A stretch of 64,000 bases of DNA from Parvularcula bermudensis HTCC2503 (GCF_000152825.2 NC_014414.1:2418001-2482000), one strand, 5' to 3'; shown: positions 38,337 through 48,520, numbered from the stretch's first letter. Made by a program: numbers and translations. Notes: generated from the letters alone by a model not told the origin.

Positions 38337-41327
38337 TCAGCTGGTCATCGCCTCTTTCACGACGGCGGCGACCTTTTTCAGGGTGAAGGGTTTTTGCAGA
38401 TACCCCGCGCCTTTGATCTCGCCCAATTTGTCGCGCATGGCGGTCTCGGCATAGCCGGACATGAAGATCACCTTGACCCCGGCGATCTTGTCCCCGGCTT
38501 CTTGGATCAGCGTCGGCCCATCCATTTCCGGCATCATGATATCCGACAGGATGACATCGAAATGACCGTCATCGTCTTCGATGATTTCCAATGCCTCATC
38601 GCCATCCGCGGCCTCCACAATATCGTACCCACAGGACCCAAGGGCGCGCACGACCACATTCCTGACGCTCGTTTCATCCTCAACGATCAGGATGCGACCT
38701 TTCCCGGTAAGATCTACAACGCGGGAGGCCGCCGCACTTGCCTCATCGATCTGTGGCTGCTCAGGCACGACATCGGCACTGAGAGCAGGCAGGAAGATCA
38801 GGAACGTCGCCCCCTCTCCCGGCCGGTTTTTCAAGAAGATCCGCCCCCCCAACTGGCCGATAATGCCGTGGACGGTCGACAGACCGAGACCTGTGCCCTT
38901 CCCCTCGCCCTTGGTCGTGAAGAAGGGCTCGAAAATTTTATCGGCAATCTCTTCAGGGACCCCCGGTCCGGTATCGCTCACCTCAATCAGAATATGGTCG
39001 ATCTCATCGAGGACCGCATAGCCGTAACCAGCGACATCTTCAGCCTTCACCCGCTTTGATGAAATGGTCAATGTACCGCCTTTTTCCATCGCGTCGCGTG
39101 CATTGACCGCAAGGTTCATGATCGCAAGCTCCAGCTGCGCGCGATCGACCTTAAAACATCCGACATTTCGGCCGTGCTCAAGGCTCACCTTCACCTTCTC
39201 CGTTACATAGCGCTGAACGAAGGGCTGGAACTCAGACAAGACGTCCGAAACCGAGAGAATTTCAGCCTGCAAGGTTTGCTTGCGAGAGAAGGCGAGAAGA
39301 TTCGAGGTGAGGTTCCGGGCGCGCTGAGAATTCTCCTTAATCTCCACCAGATCCTGATATGACGGGTCCCCCGCCGGATGCCGACGCATCATCAACTCTG
39401 TGGCCCCGAGAATGGCTTGGAGGAAGTTATTGAAATCGTGGGCGACACTCCCCGCGATCTTGCCGATCGCTTTGAGACGCTTGTCGTGGGCGTAGTCTTC
39501 TTCCATGCGCTTTTGGAACGACACGTCGAGAGCGTATAGGACCGTTTGCCGCGGACCATAGGCCCCGCGACGGCGCTTAATAGGCCGTGCCAATACTTTG
39601 AGATTGATGGCCGTTGCCCCCTCACCGATCGTCATGTCGATAGTCTGGGTCAGCGGTTTTTGCGCGCTCTTCACTTTGAGAGCTGCCTGAAGGTCGCGTA
39701 CGGCCTCACTCGACAGGGTTTCGTTCAGCCGCATCCCCGGCTTCGCACCGAAATAGGACGAGAACAGACGGTTGACACTCGCCAATTTTGCATCGGTGCC
39801 GACATCGCCTTCGACAAGAGCCACCCCAATCGGTGCCTCGGTTACATCCCCCGCCGCATCGCTGGTGGCGGTATGCGCGTCCGTCAATTCACGGGGAAGC
39901 ATCTCGACACAGACAAACCCTTCGCCGAGGCCGGCTTTGGTAAAGGGCGTGAAGACGATGGCCACCGACTGCGACTGATCGTTCTTCCGTGTTCTGACGC
40001 GGCTTTCTAGTTCCTCGCCCGTTTCGTCCCATAGGGAAGAGATAATTTCCTTTGCTTCGCCGAGAACGAATTCGGACAAATGCGCATCTCTGATGGACCG
40101 GGGGCCGAGGAAGGTGACACCAGCCTTGTTGATCCAGGGCACATTCCCCGATTTTTCAAGGGCGATGACCGGTCGAGGATAATCGTCATAGGCCCGCCGA
40201 AAGGTCTCAAGCGCACTTTCGACCGGCAATTCCTTGAGGCGCCAGGCAATATGCTTGCCTTTATCCGACATCGGCCTGACCGATACTTCGAAGCGTCGAC
40301 GGACCACCGTTTGCTCGGCGGTGGTGCCCATGGTCTGGGTAATCACCTCATCGGCCTCAAGGCCCGATCGGGCGGCCCGGGCGAGGCGGAACATCTTTGA
40401 GCTCTCCCCGGCCGCTTGGGCGAAAAGGCGATCAATGCGGGGCGGCAGACCGGTCGTGGTGGTGACCCCCGCCGCCTTGGCGAGTTTGAGATATTGTTGG
40501 TTGGCATAAACCACGACCCCGTCGCGGGTGGTCATCAACCGCGCATCGACATCGGCATCGATGAGATTTTCTGCAAGCCCAAGACCGGCCAGCACATTGC
40601 GTCCAGCGAGCCCAAGGGCTTCGTCTTGGGAAGCGGTGGCGCGATTGAGCAACATCCCGCTGAGGAGGAGTGGCGAATAGGCGCCCGTCACGGCGGCTGT
40701 CCCCAAAATAGCGGCGAAGATCCCCACCCCCGTTGCGAAAATGGCCAAGGTGGGCACGTTCACCCCGCCGGCAACGACCCCGTAAATAAGACTCGCAAAG
40801 ACAAGGGCGACGGCCGCCCATAGCGCAACGGGCGTCAGCTTCTCAATGAGCGGCTCACCAGAGGCCAAATTATCGTGCACTGGGGTGCTGCTGTAGGGAC
40901 GTTGGTAATCAGCGTGGGGATCATGCTGATCGACGGCCTCACTAGCCGCGATATGTGGGTCCGGTGCGTCGGCGGGACGGTGCCCTTCGTTTTCGGTCTC
41001 CCCTTCGGTTTCTCCGGCGTCATCAGCGGCGGTCGCGTCCATGTCGGCCTCCACTGGGGGAGCCGGGGGCGCACCGAGAAGGCGAGGATCCTTTTGGGAC
41101 GTTGAGTCCGGCGGCATGGCCTCAACAACGTCGAGAATATCCTCCTCGTCCGTGAGCTCGCCGTCGCCCCCCCGAGCGATTTCGGATTCGAACTCGTCAA
41201 CCAGTTCGGCTTCGAAGAAGGGGGAGCCCCCGAACTGGTCGGTCAACGACCCGCTGGCCGTTTCGTTTCTCCCTTCCTCGCTTTCATCGACGCGGGCTTT
41301 CTTACGGCGGAACAGCGGCAGAGACAT
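38337..41327 (-). CDS. cckA: cell-cycle hybrid histidine kinase CckA
   Basis: 996 residues. Order: an acidic hydrophilic N-terminus of about 165 residues, two membrane helices (about 168-220), PAS-like regions (about 250-600), the HisKA with SVAHDFNNFLQAILG (His near 628), HATPase with NLAVNARDAM, DTGPGV and GLGLSTV, then a receiver with the phospho-acceptor Asp in SDIMMPEMDG (near 927) and Lys in LQKPFT. CckA feeds the ChpT-CtrA phosphorelay and switches between kinase and phosphatase by c-di-GMP. Caulobacter CckA is about 690 residues with its membrane helices near the start, so the added N-terminus is unusual. Confidence 0.93.
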   Translation of the reverse strand: MSLPLFRRKKARVDESEEGRNETASGSLTDQFGGSPFFEAELVDEFESEIARGGDGELTDEEDILDVVEAMPPDSTSQKDPRLLGAPPAPPVEADMDATAADDAGETEGETENEGHRPADAPDPHIAASEAVDQHDPHADYQRPYSSTPVHDNLASGEPLIEKLTPVALWAAVALVFASLIYGVVAGGVNVPTLAIFATGVGIFAAILGTAAVTGAYSPLLLSGMLLNRATASQDEALGLAGRNVLAGLGLAENLIDADVDARLMTTRDGVVVYANQQYLKLAKAAGVTTTTGLPPRIDRLFAQAAGESSKMFRLARAARSGLEADEVITQTMGTTAEQTVVRRRFEVSVRPMSDKGKHIAWRLKELPVESALETFRRAYDDYPRPVIALEKSGNVPWINKAGVTFLGPRSIRDAHLSEFVLGEAKEIISSLWDETGEELESRVRTRKNDQSQSVAIVFTPFTKAGLGEGFVCVEMLPRELTDAHTATSDAAGDVTEAPIGVALVEGDVGTDAKLASVNRLFSSYFGAKPGMRLNETLSSEAVRDLQAALKVKSAQKPLTQTIDMTIGEGATAINLKVLARPIKRRRGAYGPRQTVLYALDVSFQKRMEEDYAHDKRLKAIGKIAGSVAHDFNNFLQAILGATELMMRRHPAGDPSYQDLVEIKENSQRARNLTSNLLAFSRKQTLQAEILSVSDVLSEFQPFVQRYVTEKVKVSLEHGRNVGCFKVDRAQLELAIMNLAVNARDAMEKGGTLTISSKRVKAEDVAGYGYAVLDEIDHILIEVSDTGPGVPEEIADKIFEPFFTTKGEGKGTGLGLSTVHGIIGQLGGRIFLKNRPGEGATFLIFLPALSADVVPEQPQIDEASAAASRVVDLTGKGRILIVEDETSVRNVVVRALGSCGYDIVEAADGDEALEIIEDDDGHFDVILSDIMMPEMDGPTLIQEAGDKIAGVKVIFMSGYAETAMRDKLGEIKGAGYLQKPFTLKKVAAVVKEAMTS

Positions 41328-41466
41328 GCGGGGCCTTTAGGAGCCGCGCCGCGACGAAGGAGGCGACGGGCTGCGAAAATGAATTATACCTATTCGTCAG
41401 GAACCGTATCCGAATCCCTCCCTTAAAGGGTTAACGAGATTCTGATCCTTCGTAAGGGTGTTCAAC

Positions 41467-42495
41467 ATGTCAGCTAGTGAGCCCAACACCAAGCGCCCGA
41501 AAATTGGCCTCGCCCTCGGATCGGGGGCGGCCCGTGGATGGGCGCATGTCGGTGTCATGCGTGCCCTCGATGAATTGGGCATCGAAGTCGATATTTACGC
41601 CGGCAGCTCTGTGGGCGCCCTGGTCTCGGCCGCCCATCTCTTGGGTATCTGGGAACGCTTTTTGGACTGGGCCCGATCGATGAGCCCCGCATCGGCGGTG
41701 TCCCTGTTTGGCCTCAATGTCCGGCGGGGCGGATTTATCGACCCCACCCGCGCCTTTGCCGTTTTCAAAGAAGACGACCGGCCGATCGAGGACTTGCCCA
41801 AGCCGTGGGCAGCCGTGGCAACCGATCTGGCGACGGGACGGGAAGTCTGGCTCGATCAAGGTTCGGTGCTCGACGCCTGCCGCGCCTCTTCGGCCGTGCC
41901 GATGGTCATTCAGGCGGCGCAATATAAGCTTGGGAACCAAGAGCGATGGTTGATCGATGGCGGCGCGGCGAACCCGGTCCCCGTCAATGTCGCCCGCGCC
42001 CTTGGCGCAGATCGCGTGATCGCCGTCGACCTCAATGCGGTATCCGTGACCTTGTCGCGGTTCGATCGCCCCCAGACCCGCGCGGTGATCCCGGTGGATG
42101 CGATCGAGACGGAAGGCTCAGGCCCCCTCGCCGCGGTACGCCAAGCGATCGGCGGGGCGCGCCGCGACATCGCTCAGCGTATGGCCCTGCAACGCGCCGT
42201 CGCCCAAGCCGAACCCCAATTCTTTGAAACCGCGGCCGCCACCCTCGACATCGTGCAGGCGCAATTGGCAGACGCGCGGTCGAAGACGGATATCGCCGAT
42301 GTCCGCCTCGCCCCCGATCTCAGCTTCGCCTCAGCGGCCGCCTTCGATCAATACGAAGCCTTCGAGCGATTAGGCTATAATGCGGCCATGGCCCAGGCCT
42401 CTTCCCTGCTCGCCATGGCGGCGTCCTCGCCAGCGAGCGACCCCCCCGCTCTTGCTGGACGGCAAGAGCCATTGTCTGGACCGTCACACAGCTGA
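41467..42495 (+). CDS. patatin-like phospholipase, RssA/NTE type
   Basis: About 342 residues from ATG 41467 (AAGGG ten bases before; a GTG at 41458 is in frame). The oxyanion motif GSGAARGWAHVG, the nucleophile Ser in GSSVG (near 44) and the Asp of DGG (near 161) make an intact Ser-Asp dyad. Such lipases cut acyl esters, often lysophospholipids. The C-terminal 100 residues are helical. A divergent neighbour of cckA, 140 bases away. Confidence 0.93.
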   Translation: MSASEPNTKRPKIGLALGSGAARGWAHVGVMRALDELGIEVDIYAGSSVGALVSAAHLLGIWERFLDWARSMSPASAVSLFGLNVRRGGFIDPTRAFAVFKEDDRPIEDLPKPWAAVATDLATGREVWLDQGSVLDACRASSAVPMVIQAAQYKLGNQERWLIDGGAANPVPVNVARALGADRVIAVDLNAVSVTLSRFDRPQTRAVIPVDAIETEGSGPLAAVRQAIGGARRDIAQRMALQRAVAQAEPQFFETAAATLDIVQAQLADARSKTDIADVRLAPDLSFASAAAFDQYEAFERLGYNAAMAQASSLLAMAASSPASDPPALAGRQEPLSGPSHS

Positions 42496-42521
42496 TAGGC
42501 GGGGTTATGGGAGCATCGCTG

Positions 42522-43031
42522 ATGAAATATGTGATCATGGGGCTAAGCTTGGCGGTCGTCGCGTCCTGTAACGGCGGTCATTCCGATGCGGACACGGCCG
42601 CCGCCGCGGAGTCGCAAATGGTGCGCAAATCCGTTATCCAGGATCGCTTTCCCGTCACCGAAAGCCAGTATGATTTCAGCGGGACAATGGCCGCCTTGTT
42701 TGAAGCGCTGGATCGTCGCGATTTGACTGTTTTCGCCGTGATCGATCATCAGGCCGGGGCACAATCGGTCGATATGGAGCTGGGCGCCAACAGCCTCGTG
42801 ATCTTCGGCAATCCCGCCCTCGGCACACCGCTCTTGCAAAGCGAGCCGCTTGTCGGCGCAGAACTCCCCCTTAAGGCGCTCGTCTATGAGCACAATGGCA
42901 AGGTCAATCTTGCCCTGTCAGGCGCGCCATTCCTTCAGCGCGCGTATTTGCTGGGGGAGGACGAGGCCATCATCAAGCAAATCGATGAAACCATGCGGTC
43001 GATCGCGAGCGAAGCCACAGGCGATCAGTAA
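42522..43031 (+). CDS. DUF302-domain lipoprotein
   Basis: 169 residues; the GGGAG eight bases before ATG 42522 favours this start over 42507. Lipoprotein signal LAVVASC (Cys16), then an acidic linker. The DUF302 domain at about 50-165 contains LDRRDLTVFAVIDHQAGA and NSLVIFGNPALGTPLL, the family signature. DUF302 has an alpha/beta fold of unknown function; some members are fused to heavy-metal or sulfur proteins. The gene runs convergent into the HerA gene with a seven-base overlap. Confidence 0.9.
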   Translation: MKYVIMGLSLAVVASCNGGHSDADTAAAAESQMVRKSVIQDRFPVTESQYDFSGTMAALFEALDRRDLTVFAVIDHQAGAQSVDMELGANSLVIFGNPALGTPLLQSEPLVGAELPLKALVYEHNGKVNLALSGAPFLQRAYLLGEDEAIIKQIDETMRSIASEATGDQ

Positions 43032-44656
43032 TCCTCTTCTTCGAAGAGCGCCCCGCCCCGTCGCCACAGATCGGCGATCCCCTCGGCCGTATCCGCCCCC
43101 GTCCCCGATTTCGCCGCCAATGCGCCCGGCATGGCTGCTGCGGGGAGAGCGGGGAGAAGGATGGGGCCAGGCAACGCCGCGGCCCTGCCGACCGCCACCA
43201 GCTCGCCTGTCGCCAACATGCCAAGCCGCTCGATACAGGCAGGCGCCTGTTCGGGCAGCATTTCTTCGACAAAGGCGACATCCGGCGCCGACGGCAATCG
43301 GTGCAGTAGGAAGGTTTGCGCCCTGGACAACATGTCTTCGTCGATGGCGCGGGGATTGACGGCAATTAATCCGAGGGCGGCGCCGCGCTTTCGCGATTGT
43401 AGCTCGAATTCACACAACCGTGCGGCACAGAGACTTTCTATTCCGGGGGACGGCGTTGCGGGCATAAACCGCTCCGCCTCCTCGATGACCAGCAAAGTTG
43501 GCCGGTCAAGATTGCTCCACTCGGCCACAGCCCCCGCAAGACGCGCCAGGACGGCCACAATCAACCGACTGACGCCGATTTCGATCCCCCCCAATTGCAC
43601 GACAGTCAGCCCCCCCCCTTTCCCGCCGATATCGAAGAGATCGGTGAGAAGGGCCGGCAGGGTATCCGTGACCGTTGCGGCCCCGAAAACCATGGCTAGC
43701 CGCGGATCGGCGATCGAGGCCATGACCCGGGTCCGAAGCCGTTGGTACAAGGCGTTGGATCGACCATCATTGAGCTGTGTCTGCTTATCGATATAGGCAA
43801 TGAGATCGGTAATCCGATAAGGCACCGGACTGCTCACGGATATTGTCTGCCCGGGGGACCGTTGCCGACCGGCACGCTGAATAAACCGCTGGCGGGCATA
43901 GGGCACCGCCTCTTCGAGTATCGACAGCTCTCCTTCATCCGGCGCCCCGCCATTGAGGCTCAGCGCCCAGGCCAATTCTTCGAAGGAAAGCAGCCAATGG
44001 GGCAGCTCCTCGGTCGCGAAATCGACAACCTGAGCGGCCTTCCCAAAGCTACGGCTATATTCGTTAAACGGATCGATCAGGACGATCTGCGCATTATACC
44101 GAATGCGCAACAGGGCGCGGCCAAGGCTGGCCATGGTGGCGCTTTTCCCCGTGCCCGGCGCCCCAAGAATGGCAAAGCCCCCCGCAAGCAAGCAATCGGG
44201 GTCGAGTGTCGCATGCACCTCGTCATGTCCAGGCACGCTCCCCAGACTGACCATCCCCTCATGGTCGCTGCGATAGATTTCGCGGATGAGGGCAGGGTCG
44301 GCCAGGACGGCGGGCATCCCGAGGGCAGGGATATTGGTCACCGCCCGTTCGAACCGCAAGCTCTTGTCTTTTCTGGCGAAAAGCGTCCCGACGAGTACCG
44401 TCTGAGCAAGCCGCACATCCTCCGTATCGGCATCAAGCCCCGGCGCCGGCTCCTGAATCCCCGTGACGATAGTGACAGTGACGGCGGATCCATCGCCGAC
44501 AAGGACGATATCGCCGATCTTGGCTTTCTCCCGACCGGCTTTCCCCTCGAGAAGAACGACGAGTTCACTTCCCGAGCTCGCCACGATGCGACCGATACGC
44601 CAATCGCCCCAGCTATCCTGCTGGTGGGTGACAATCGTTTCCGCGGTCGCGCTCAC
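43025..44656 (-). CDS. HerA-like DUF87 ATPase
   Basis: 543 residues. An N-terminal HAS-barrel-like beta domain (about 17-110, IGRIVASSGSELVVLLEG), then Walker A GAPGTGKS (165-172), Walker B LLVIEEAERF (near 395) and a later Arg-containing IAVNPRAID, as in HerA/FtsK-type hexameric motors. In archaea HerA works with the NurA nuclease in DNA end resection; no NurA, SIR2 or other nuclease is near here. The ATG overlaps the stop of the histidine kinase gene (ATGA), so the two are translated together. This suggests a signalling role rather than DNA repair, but that is inference. Confidence 0.88.
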   Translation of the reverse strand: MSATAETIVTHQQDSWGDWRIGRIVASSGSELVVLLEGKAGREKAKIGDIVLVGDGSAVTVTIVTGIQEPAPGLDADTEDVRLAQTVLVGTLFARKDKSLRFERAVTNIPALGMPAVLADPALIREIYRSDHEGMVSLGSVPGHDEVHATLDPDCLLAGGFAILGAPGTGKSATMASLGRALLRIRYNAQIVLIDPFNEYSRSFGKAAQVVDFATEELPHWLLSFEELAWALSLNGGAPDEGELSILEEAVPYARQRFIQRAGRQRSPGQTISVSSPVPYRITDLIAYIDKQTQLNDGRSNALYQRLRTRVMASIADPRLAMVFGAATVTDTLPALLTDLFDIGGKGGGLTVVQLGGIEIGVSRLIVAVLARLAGAVAEWSNLDRPTLLVIEEAERFMPATPSPGIESLCAARLCEFELQSRKRGAALGLIAVNPRAIDEDMLSRAQTFLLHRLPSAPDVAFVEEMLPEQAPACIERLGMLATGELVAVGRAAALPGPILLPALPAAAMPGALAAKSGTGADTAEGIADLWRRGGALFEEEDY

Positions 44657-45534
44657 GACGCCAATCTTTCATAGGTCTCTGCATGGGCCCCTTCGGCGAG
44701 CGGGAGGGCGAACCGCACACGTAATCCGTGGTCGCTGGGAACGGAATAATTGAACCGCCCCCCATTCAATTCGATATAGCTCTTGGCGATGGCCAGGCCG
44801 AGTTTCGCCGGATCGAAGCGGCGATACAGCCCCTCATGAATATGGTCGAACACCCTCAAGGCCTCCTCGATCTCCGCCTCTCCATGGACCGCATCGGGAC
44901 TATCCAGGGAAACGTATATCCAGCGCGCGCTCTTCCCCGCCACGCCCTGCCTTACGGTGAGTCGCATCCGTCCCTCCCCCTCTTCGGGCAGGAGGAACGA
45001 CACCAAATGACCGACCGCCGCGGCAATTTTATCGGGATCGGCATTTACCGGCGGCAATCTCTCGGGAACATCGATGTCGAGCGACGAGCCCGGCGCTTCT
45101 GCCTTTCTCGATGAAACGATTTGCGTGAGGAGATCGACAAGGTCGATCGCCCGCCTTGAAAGCTTGGCACCGCCGCTTTCGGCATCGGCAATCTCTAAAA
45201 TCGTATTGATATGGGAGAGCAAAAGATCCGAGGACTGTAGGATGTAGTCGAGATAGGTGGCCTGTTGTTCAGGCTCGATCCCGCCCGGCCCTAACTCCTT
45301 CAACAAGCCTGCAAATCCGGAGATCGCATTCAATGGCGTGCGAAGCTCATGGTTCATAGAGGCGAGGAAGGCGCCCCGCGCCTGATAGGCCAGTTCCGCC
45401 TCAATCTTCGCGGCCCGCAAGGTGACATCCGACTGACGGCGGCGGAGGGCGCGACCGTAATGGGCGGCATACTCCCTTAACAAGGAATTCCGTTCAGGGA
45501 GGGATCGTCTGATCGGAAACGCGGTCGGCGCCAT
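44653..45534 (-). CDS. soluble histidine kinase-like protein with degenerate ATPase domain
   Basis: 293 residues without a membrane segment. A HisKA dimerisation domain holds the phospho-acceptor in ASMNHELRTPLNAISG (His62) and a second helix DYILQSSDLLLSHINTIL. The following HATPase-like domain (about 150-285) lacks the usual N-box Asn: GHLVSFLLPEEGEG occupies its place. The G1 DxGxG motif is replaced by SLDSPDAVHG; only KLGLAIAKSYIELNGG resembles G2. Autophosphorylation is therefore doubtful; it may act as a phosphotransfer protein like ChpT or as a scaffold. It is first in the two-gene unit with the HerA-like ATPase. Confidence 0.85.
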   Translation of the reverse strand: MAPTAFPIRRSLPERNSLLREYAAHYGRALRRRQSDVTLRAAKIEAELAYQARGAFLASMNHELRTPLNAISGFAGLLKELGPGGIEPEQQATYLDYILQSSDLLLSHINTILEIADAESGGAKLSRRAIDLVDLLTQIVSSRKAEAPGSSLDIDVPERLPPVNADPDKIAAAVGHLVSFLLPEEGEGRMRLTVRQGVAGKSARWIYVSLDSPDAVHGEAEIEEALRVFDHIHEGLYRRFDPAKLGLAIAKSYIELNGGRFNYSVPSDHGLRVRFALPLAEGAHAETYERLAS

Positions 45535-45589
45535 GCAAATTCCCTATCCGTCTGCCATTAATCTAACGGCGAGCTTTGTTAACGGAGGG

Positions 45590-47485
45590 TTAAGGGGTGA
45601 CGTCGTCGATCACCTCCTCCTTCCGTTGTTCGATCTGACGGACTTCTTCTGATTTGCCCTCCGCGTCGACAGGGGCGTTGGCTTTACGACTCTCTTTTTC
45701 CGGCGGGACATAGGAAAGGACACGGTCCCCCGGCTGAAGGCGAATCGGGCTTTCGGCCGTTTGGAAGGTCAGCCCCTGGCGACGCTGCACCATGACGATG
45801 ATGGCCTCATCGTCGAGTTGTTCAAGGTAACTCTCCGGCGGAAAGGCCTCGGACAGGCGGGTGAATTGGAATTTCCACCCTGCCCAATGACGCTGCAAGA
45901 GATCCTCAAGCCCCATTTTGTCCGACAGGAAACTGCGCCCCTGGAGCGCGAATGAGACCGAGGTCCGGCTGTCGTCTTTACCGCCTGCGGATAATTGATA
46001 GGTCGAGTTATGGCTTAATTCAGGCGCGAGGTCGGTGCAGACAAGCGAATTATGCGCCTCGTTCCCAGACAGCGCCAGAAGATGGCCATAGCGCACAAAC
46101 TCAATGTGATGCTCGGAGACCTCCGACAGGATCTCGCCATAATATGTGGGAATCCCCGCATTCCGAGCGCCGCGCAAGGCGCGGTAATTGGGGTCGGTGA
46201 CCAAGACCGGCACGTCGAGATCGTGGATCTTCTTTGCTAATTCGATCGACCAAGGCGACGCGCCCACGATGAGCACCCCGGGCGGGGCGTCGCTGGCCAG
46301 TCCCAAAAGCTTGCCCAAGGGGGCGATGGTGAAACCATGCAGAACGACCGTCGCGAACACCATGGCAAAGGCCAGGGGCACCATCAGCCCCCCCTCTTCA
46401 AAGCCGCTATCCGGCCCCATCGAGGCAGCAAACAGCCCTGAAACGGCGACAGCCACGATCCCGCGCGGCGCGATCCAGGCCACCAGGGCGCGTTCGGACC
46501 ATTTGAGTTCCGTCCCGATGGTCGCGAGGAAAATCGCGGCGGGCCGCACCACGAAGAGCATCACCCCCACGAAGAACATGATTTTAAGGTCGATTTGCCC
46601 CAGGATTTGCGGGGTCAGGTTGGCGGTCAGCAGAACAAAGACCCCAGCCACCAGAAGGACCGCGATCGTTTCCTTGAAATGCCTGATCTGATTGATCGAG
46701 GGCATTTTGGAGTTGGCCATGGCCACCCCCATCGCCGTGACCGCAAGAAGCCCCCCTTCCTCCTGCAGCAGATTGGCCATCTCAAACGCAAGAAGCACGG
46801 CGGACAACAAAATCGGCGCCTTGAGATATTCAGGCGCCCAGCCGCGGCGAAAGACTTCAGCGAGCCCCAATCCGATGAGCACCCCCCACACGACGCACAG
46901 AATGGTGCCGACGAACAAACTCCCAAATACTTGGAAGGCGGGAAGAGATTCTCCGTATTGAGTGATGACGAATTCATAGGTGATGACCGCCGCCAACGCC
47001 CCGATGGGGTCATTGATGATGCCTTCCCATTTCAACAGAGCGGAAGGTCGGGTCGACAACTTGGCCTGGCGAAGCAGAGGAATGATGACCGTCGGCCCGG
47101 TCACGATCATGATACCCGCAAAGAGTATCGCCGTCGGCCAATCGAGCCCGGCAACGTAGTGCCCGGCAATCGCGCCGAACAGCCAGGCAAGCGGCCCGCC
47201 GATAAACACGATTTGACCAACCCCGCGGCCAAGCCCCCGCAACTCACTGAACTTGAGTTGCAATCCGCCCTCAAACAAAATGACCGCCACCGCGATTGAA
47301 ATGATCGGCCGATAGAAATCGCCGAATTGTTCCTCAGGGCGCAGAATACCGAATAGCGGTCCGATGATGAGACCGGCGATCGACATCAGAACGATCGCGG
47401 GCATGTTGGTGCGCCAGGCCAGCCACTGGGCGCCAATGCCCAGAATGCCGATGAGCGTCACCGCCAGAACAATATACTCACCCAT
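45590..47485 (-). CDS. CPA1-type cation:proton antiporter with TrkA-N domain
   Basis: 631 residues: about twelve membrane helices (5-400), with VTGPTVIIPLLR and WEGIINDPIGAL, the latter containing the ND pair used by CPA antiporters for ion exchange. A cytosolic NAD-binding TrkA-N-like domain follows (about 410-510, LIVGASPWSIELAKKIHDL), then a TrkA-C-like segment (SPIRLQPGDRVLSYVPPE) and a charged tail. It exchanges Na+ or K+ for H+ under redox or nucleotide control. A single gene, 55 bases from the histidine kinase start. Confidence 0.93.
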   Translation of the reverse strand: MGEYIVLAVTLIGILGIGAQWLAWRTNMPAIVLMSIAGLIIGPLFGILRPEEQFGDFYRPIISIAVAVILFEGGLQLKFSELRGLGRGVGQIVFIGGPLAWLFGAIAGHYVAGLDWPTAILFAGIMIVTGPTVIIPLLRQAKLSTRPSALLKWEGIINDPIGALAAVITYEFVITQYGESLPAFQVFGSLFVGTILCVVWGVLIGLGLAEVFRRGWAPEYLKAPILLSAVLLAFEMANLLQEEGGLLAVTAMGVAMANSKMPSINQIRHFKETIAVLLVAGVFVLLTANLTPQILGQIDLKIMFFVGVMLFVVRPAAIFLATIGTELKWSERALVAWIAPRGIVAVAVSGLFAASMGPDSGFEEGGLMVPLAFAMVFATVVLHGFTIAPLGKLLGLASDAPPGVLIVGASPWSIELAKKIHDLDVPVLVTDPNYRALRGARNAGIPTYYGEILSEVSEHHIEFVRYGHLLALSGNEAHNSLVCTDLAPELSHNSTYQLSAGGKDDSRTSVSFALQGRSFLSDKMGLEDLLQRHWAGWKFQFTRLSEAFPPESYLEQLDDEAIIVMVQRRQGLTFQTAESPIRLQPGDRVLSYVPPEKESRKANAPVDAEGKSEEVRQIEQRKEEVIDDVTP

Positions 47486-47538
47486 TCAGGGATTCCTTAT
47501 GTCGTCGCCGAACCGATCGAGGGGCACCTTTGCAAGGC

Positions 47539-48312
47539 TCACTTATTCTTGAAGGCCGGTTTCCGTTTCTCCACAAAGGCGGCCATGCCCTCCGCCTGAT
47601 CTTCGAGAGCAAACACAGCATGGAAGCTCCGCCGCTCAAACAACAGCCCCTCCTGGAGGGAGGTTTCGAAGGCGCGATTGACCGCTTCTTTCACCATCAA
47701 GGTCACCGGCCGGGAGAAACCGGCGATCTTTTTCGCCGTTTCAATCGCTTCGCTATTGAGGTCTGCGGCGGGAACCACGCGCGAGACGAGCCCGCATCGC
47801 TCTGCCTCGTCCGCCGCCATCATGCGACCGGTGAGGCATAATTCCATGGCCTTGGCTTTCCCCACCGAGCGCGCCAGGCGCTGGGTGCCGCCGGCCCCGG
47901 GGATGGCACCGATCGTAATCTCGGGCTGGCCAAATTTGGCCGTATCCGCGGCAAGGATAAAATCGCACGCCATGGCCAGTTCGCATCCGCCGCCAAGCGC
48001 ATAGCCGGCGACCGCCGCAATGATCGGTTTGCGGCACCGATTGATCTGATCGAAGCCGGAGCTGACCTTATCCTCAAGATACATGGTGGCGAACTCACCA
48101 GAGGCCATTTCCTTGATGTCCGCGCCGGCGGCGAAGGCCTTTTCCGATCCGGTGATCACGATCGCCCCGACGGCATTGTCACCCTCGGCCTGTTTGAGCG
48201 CGTCGCTGAGTTCGGCCATGAGCTGCGCGTTCAAGGCGTTCAGCGCGTCTGGTCGGTTCAGCGTCACGACCAATACCGCGTCGTCCTTAGCTGTCTCGAT
48301 CGTTTCGTACAT
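47539..48312 (-). CDS. enoyl-CoA hydratase, crotonase family
   Basis: 257 residues from ATG 48312, with AAGGAGAGG upstream. Oxyanion-hole motifs AAGADIKEM (near 63) and [13 protein letters not shown] (near 104) are intact, and the two catalytic Glu residues appear in GGCELA and in [16 protein letters not shown]. It hydrates trans-2-enoyl-CoA in beta-oxidation. The frame can extend to 48333, but the SD supports the later start. Monocistronic in appearance. Confidence 0.95.
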   Translation of the reverse strand: MYETIETAKDDAVLVVTLNRPDALNALNAQLMAELSDALKQAEGDNAVGAIVITGSEKAFAAGADIKEMASGEFATMYLEDKVSSGFDQINRCRKPIIAAVAGYALGGGCELAMACDFILAADTAKFGQPEITIGAIPGAGGTQRLARSVGKAKAMELCLTGRMMAADEAERCGLVSRVVPAADLNSEAIETAKKIAGFSRPVTLMVKEAVNRAFETSLQEGLLFERRSFHAVFALEDQAEGMAAFVEKRKPAFKNK

Positions 48313-48520
48313 CGATCGCCTCTCCTTTTGCATAAGCTAGATCGTAGGCTGGAGGCGGCTACTACGCGCACCTTCGCCCTGCCTCAAGGGACGCTGGCTG
48401 ACGTGAGGCCGGCTCACCAATCATAAGGCGGATATCCGTCCCCTGTACGAGGGCAGCCCCCCTAGACGCTGGTGTCAATGTCGCTTACCGGCTAGCACGT
48501 CGACAATATGAGGTTCCGAG

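Noticed and set aside
43025-44656. HerA-like gene as part of a known HerA defence system (with SIR2, DUF4297 or NurA)
   Set aside because: No nuclease or SIR2-like gene is adjacent; the partner is a histidine kinase-like protein.
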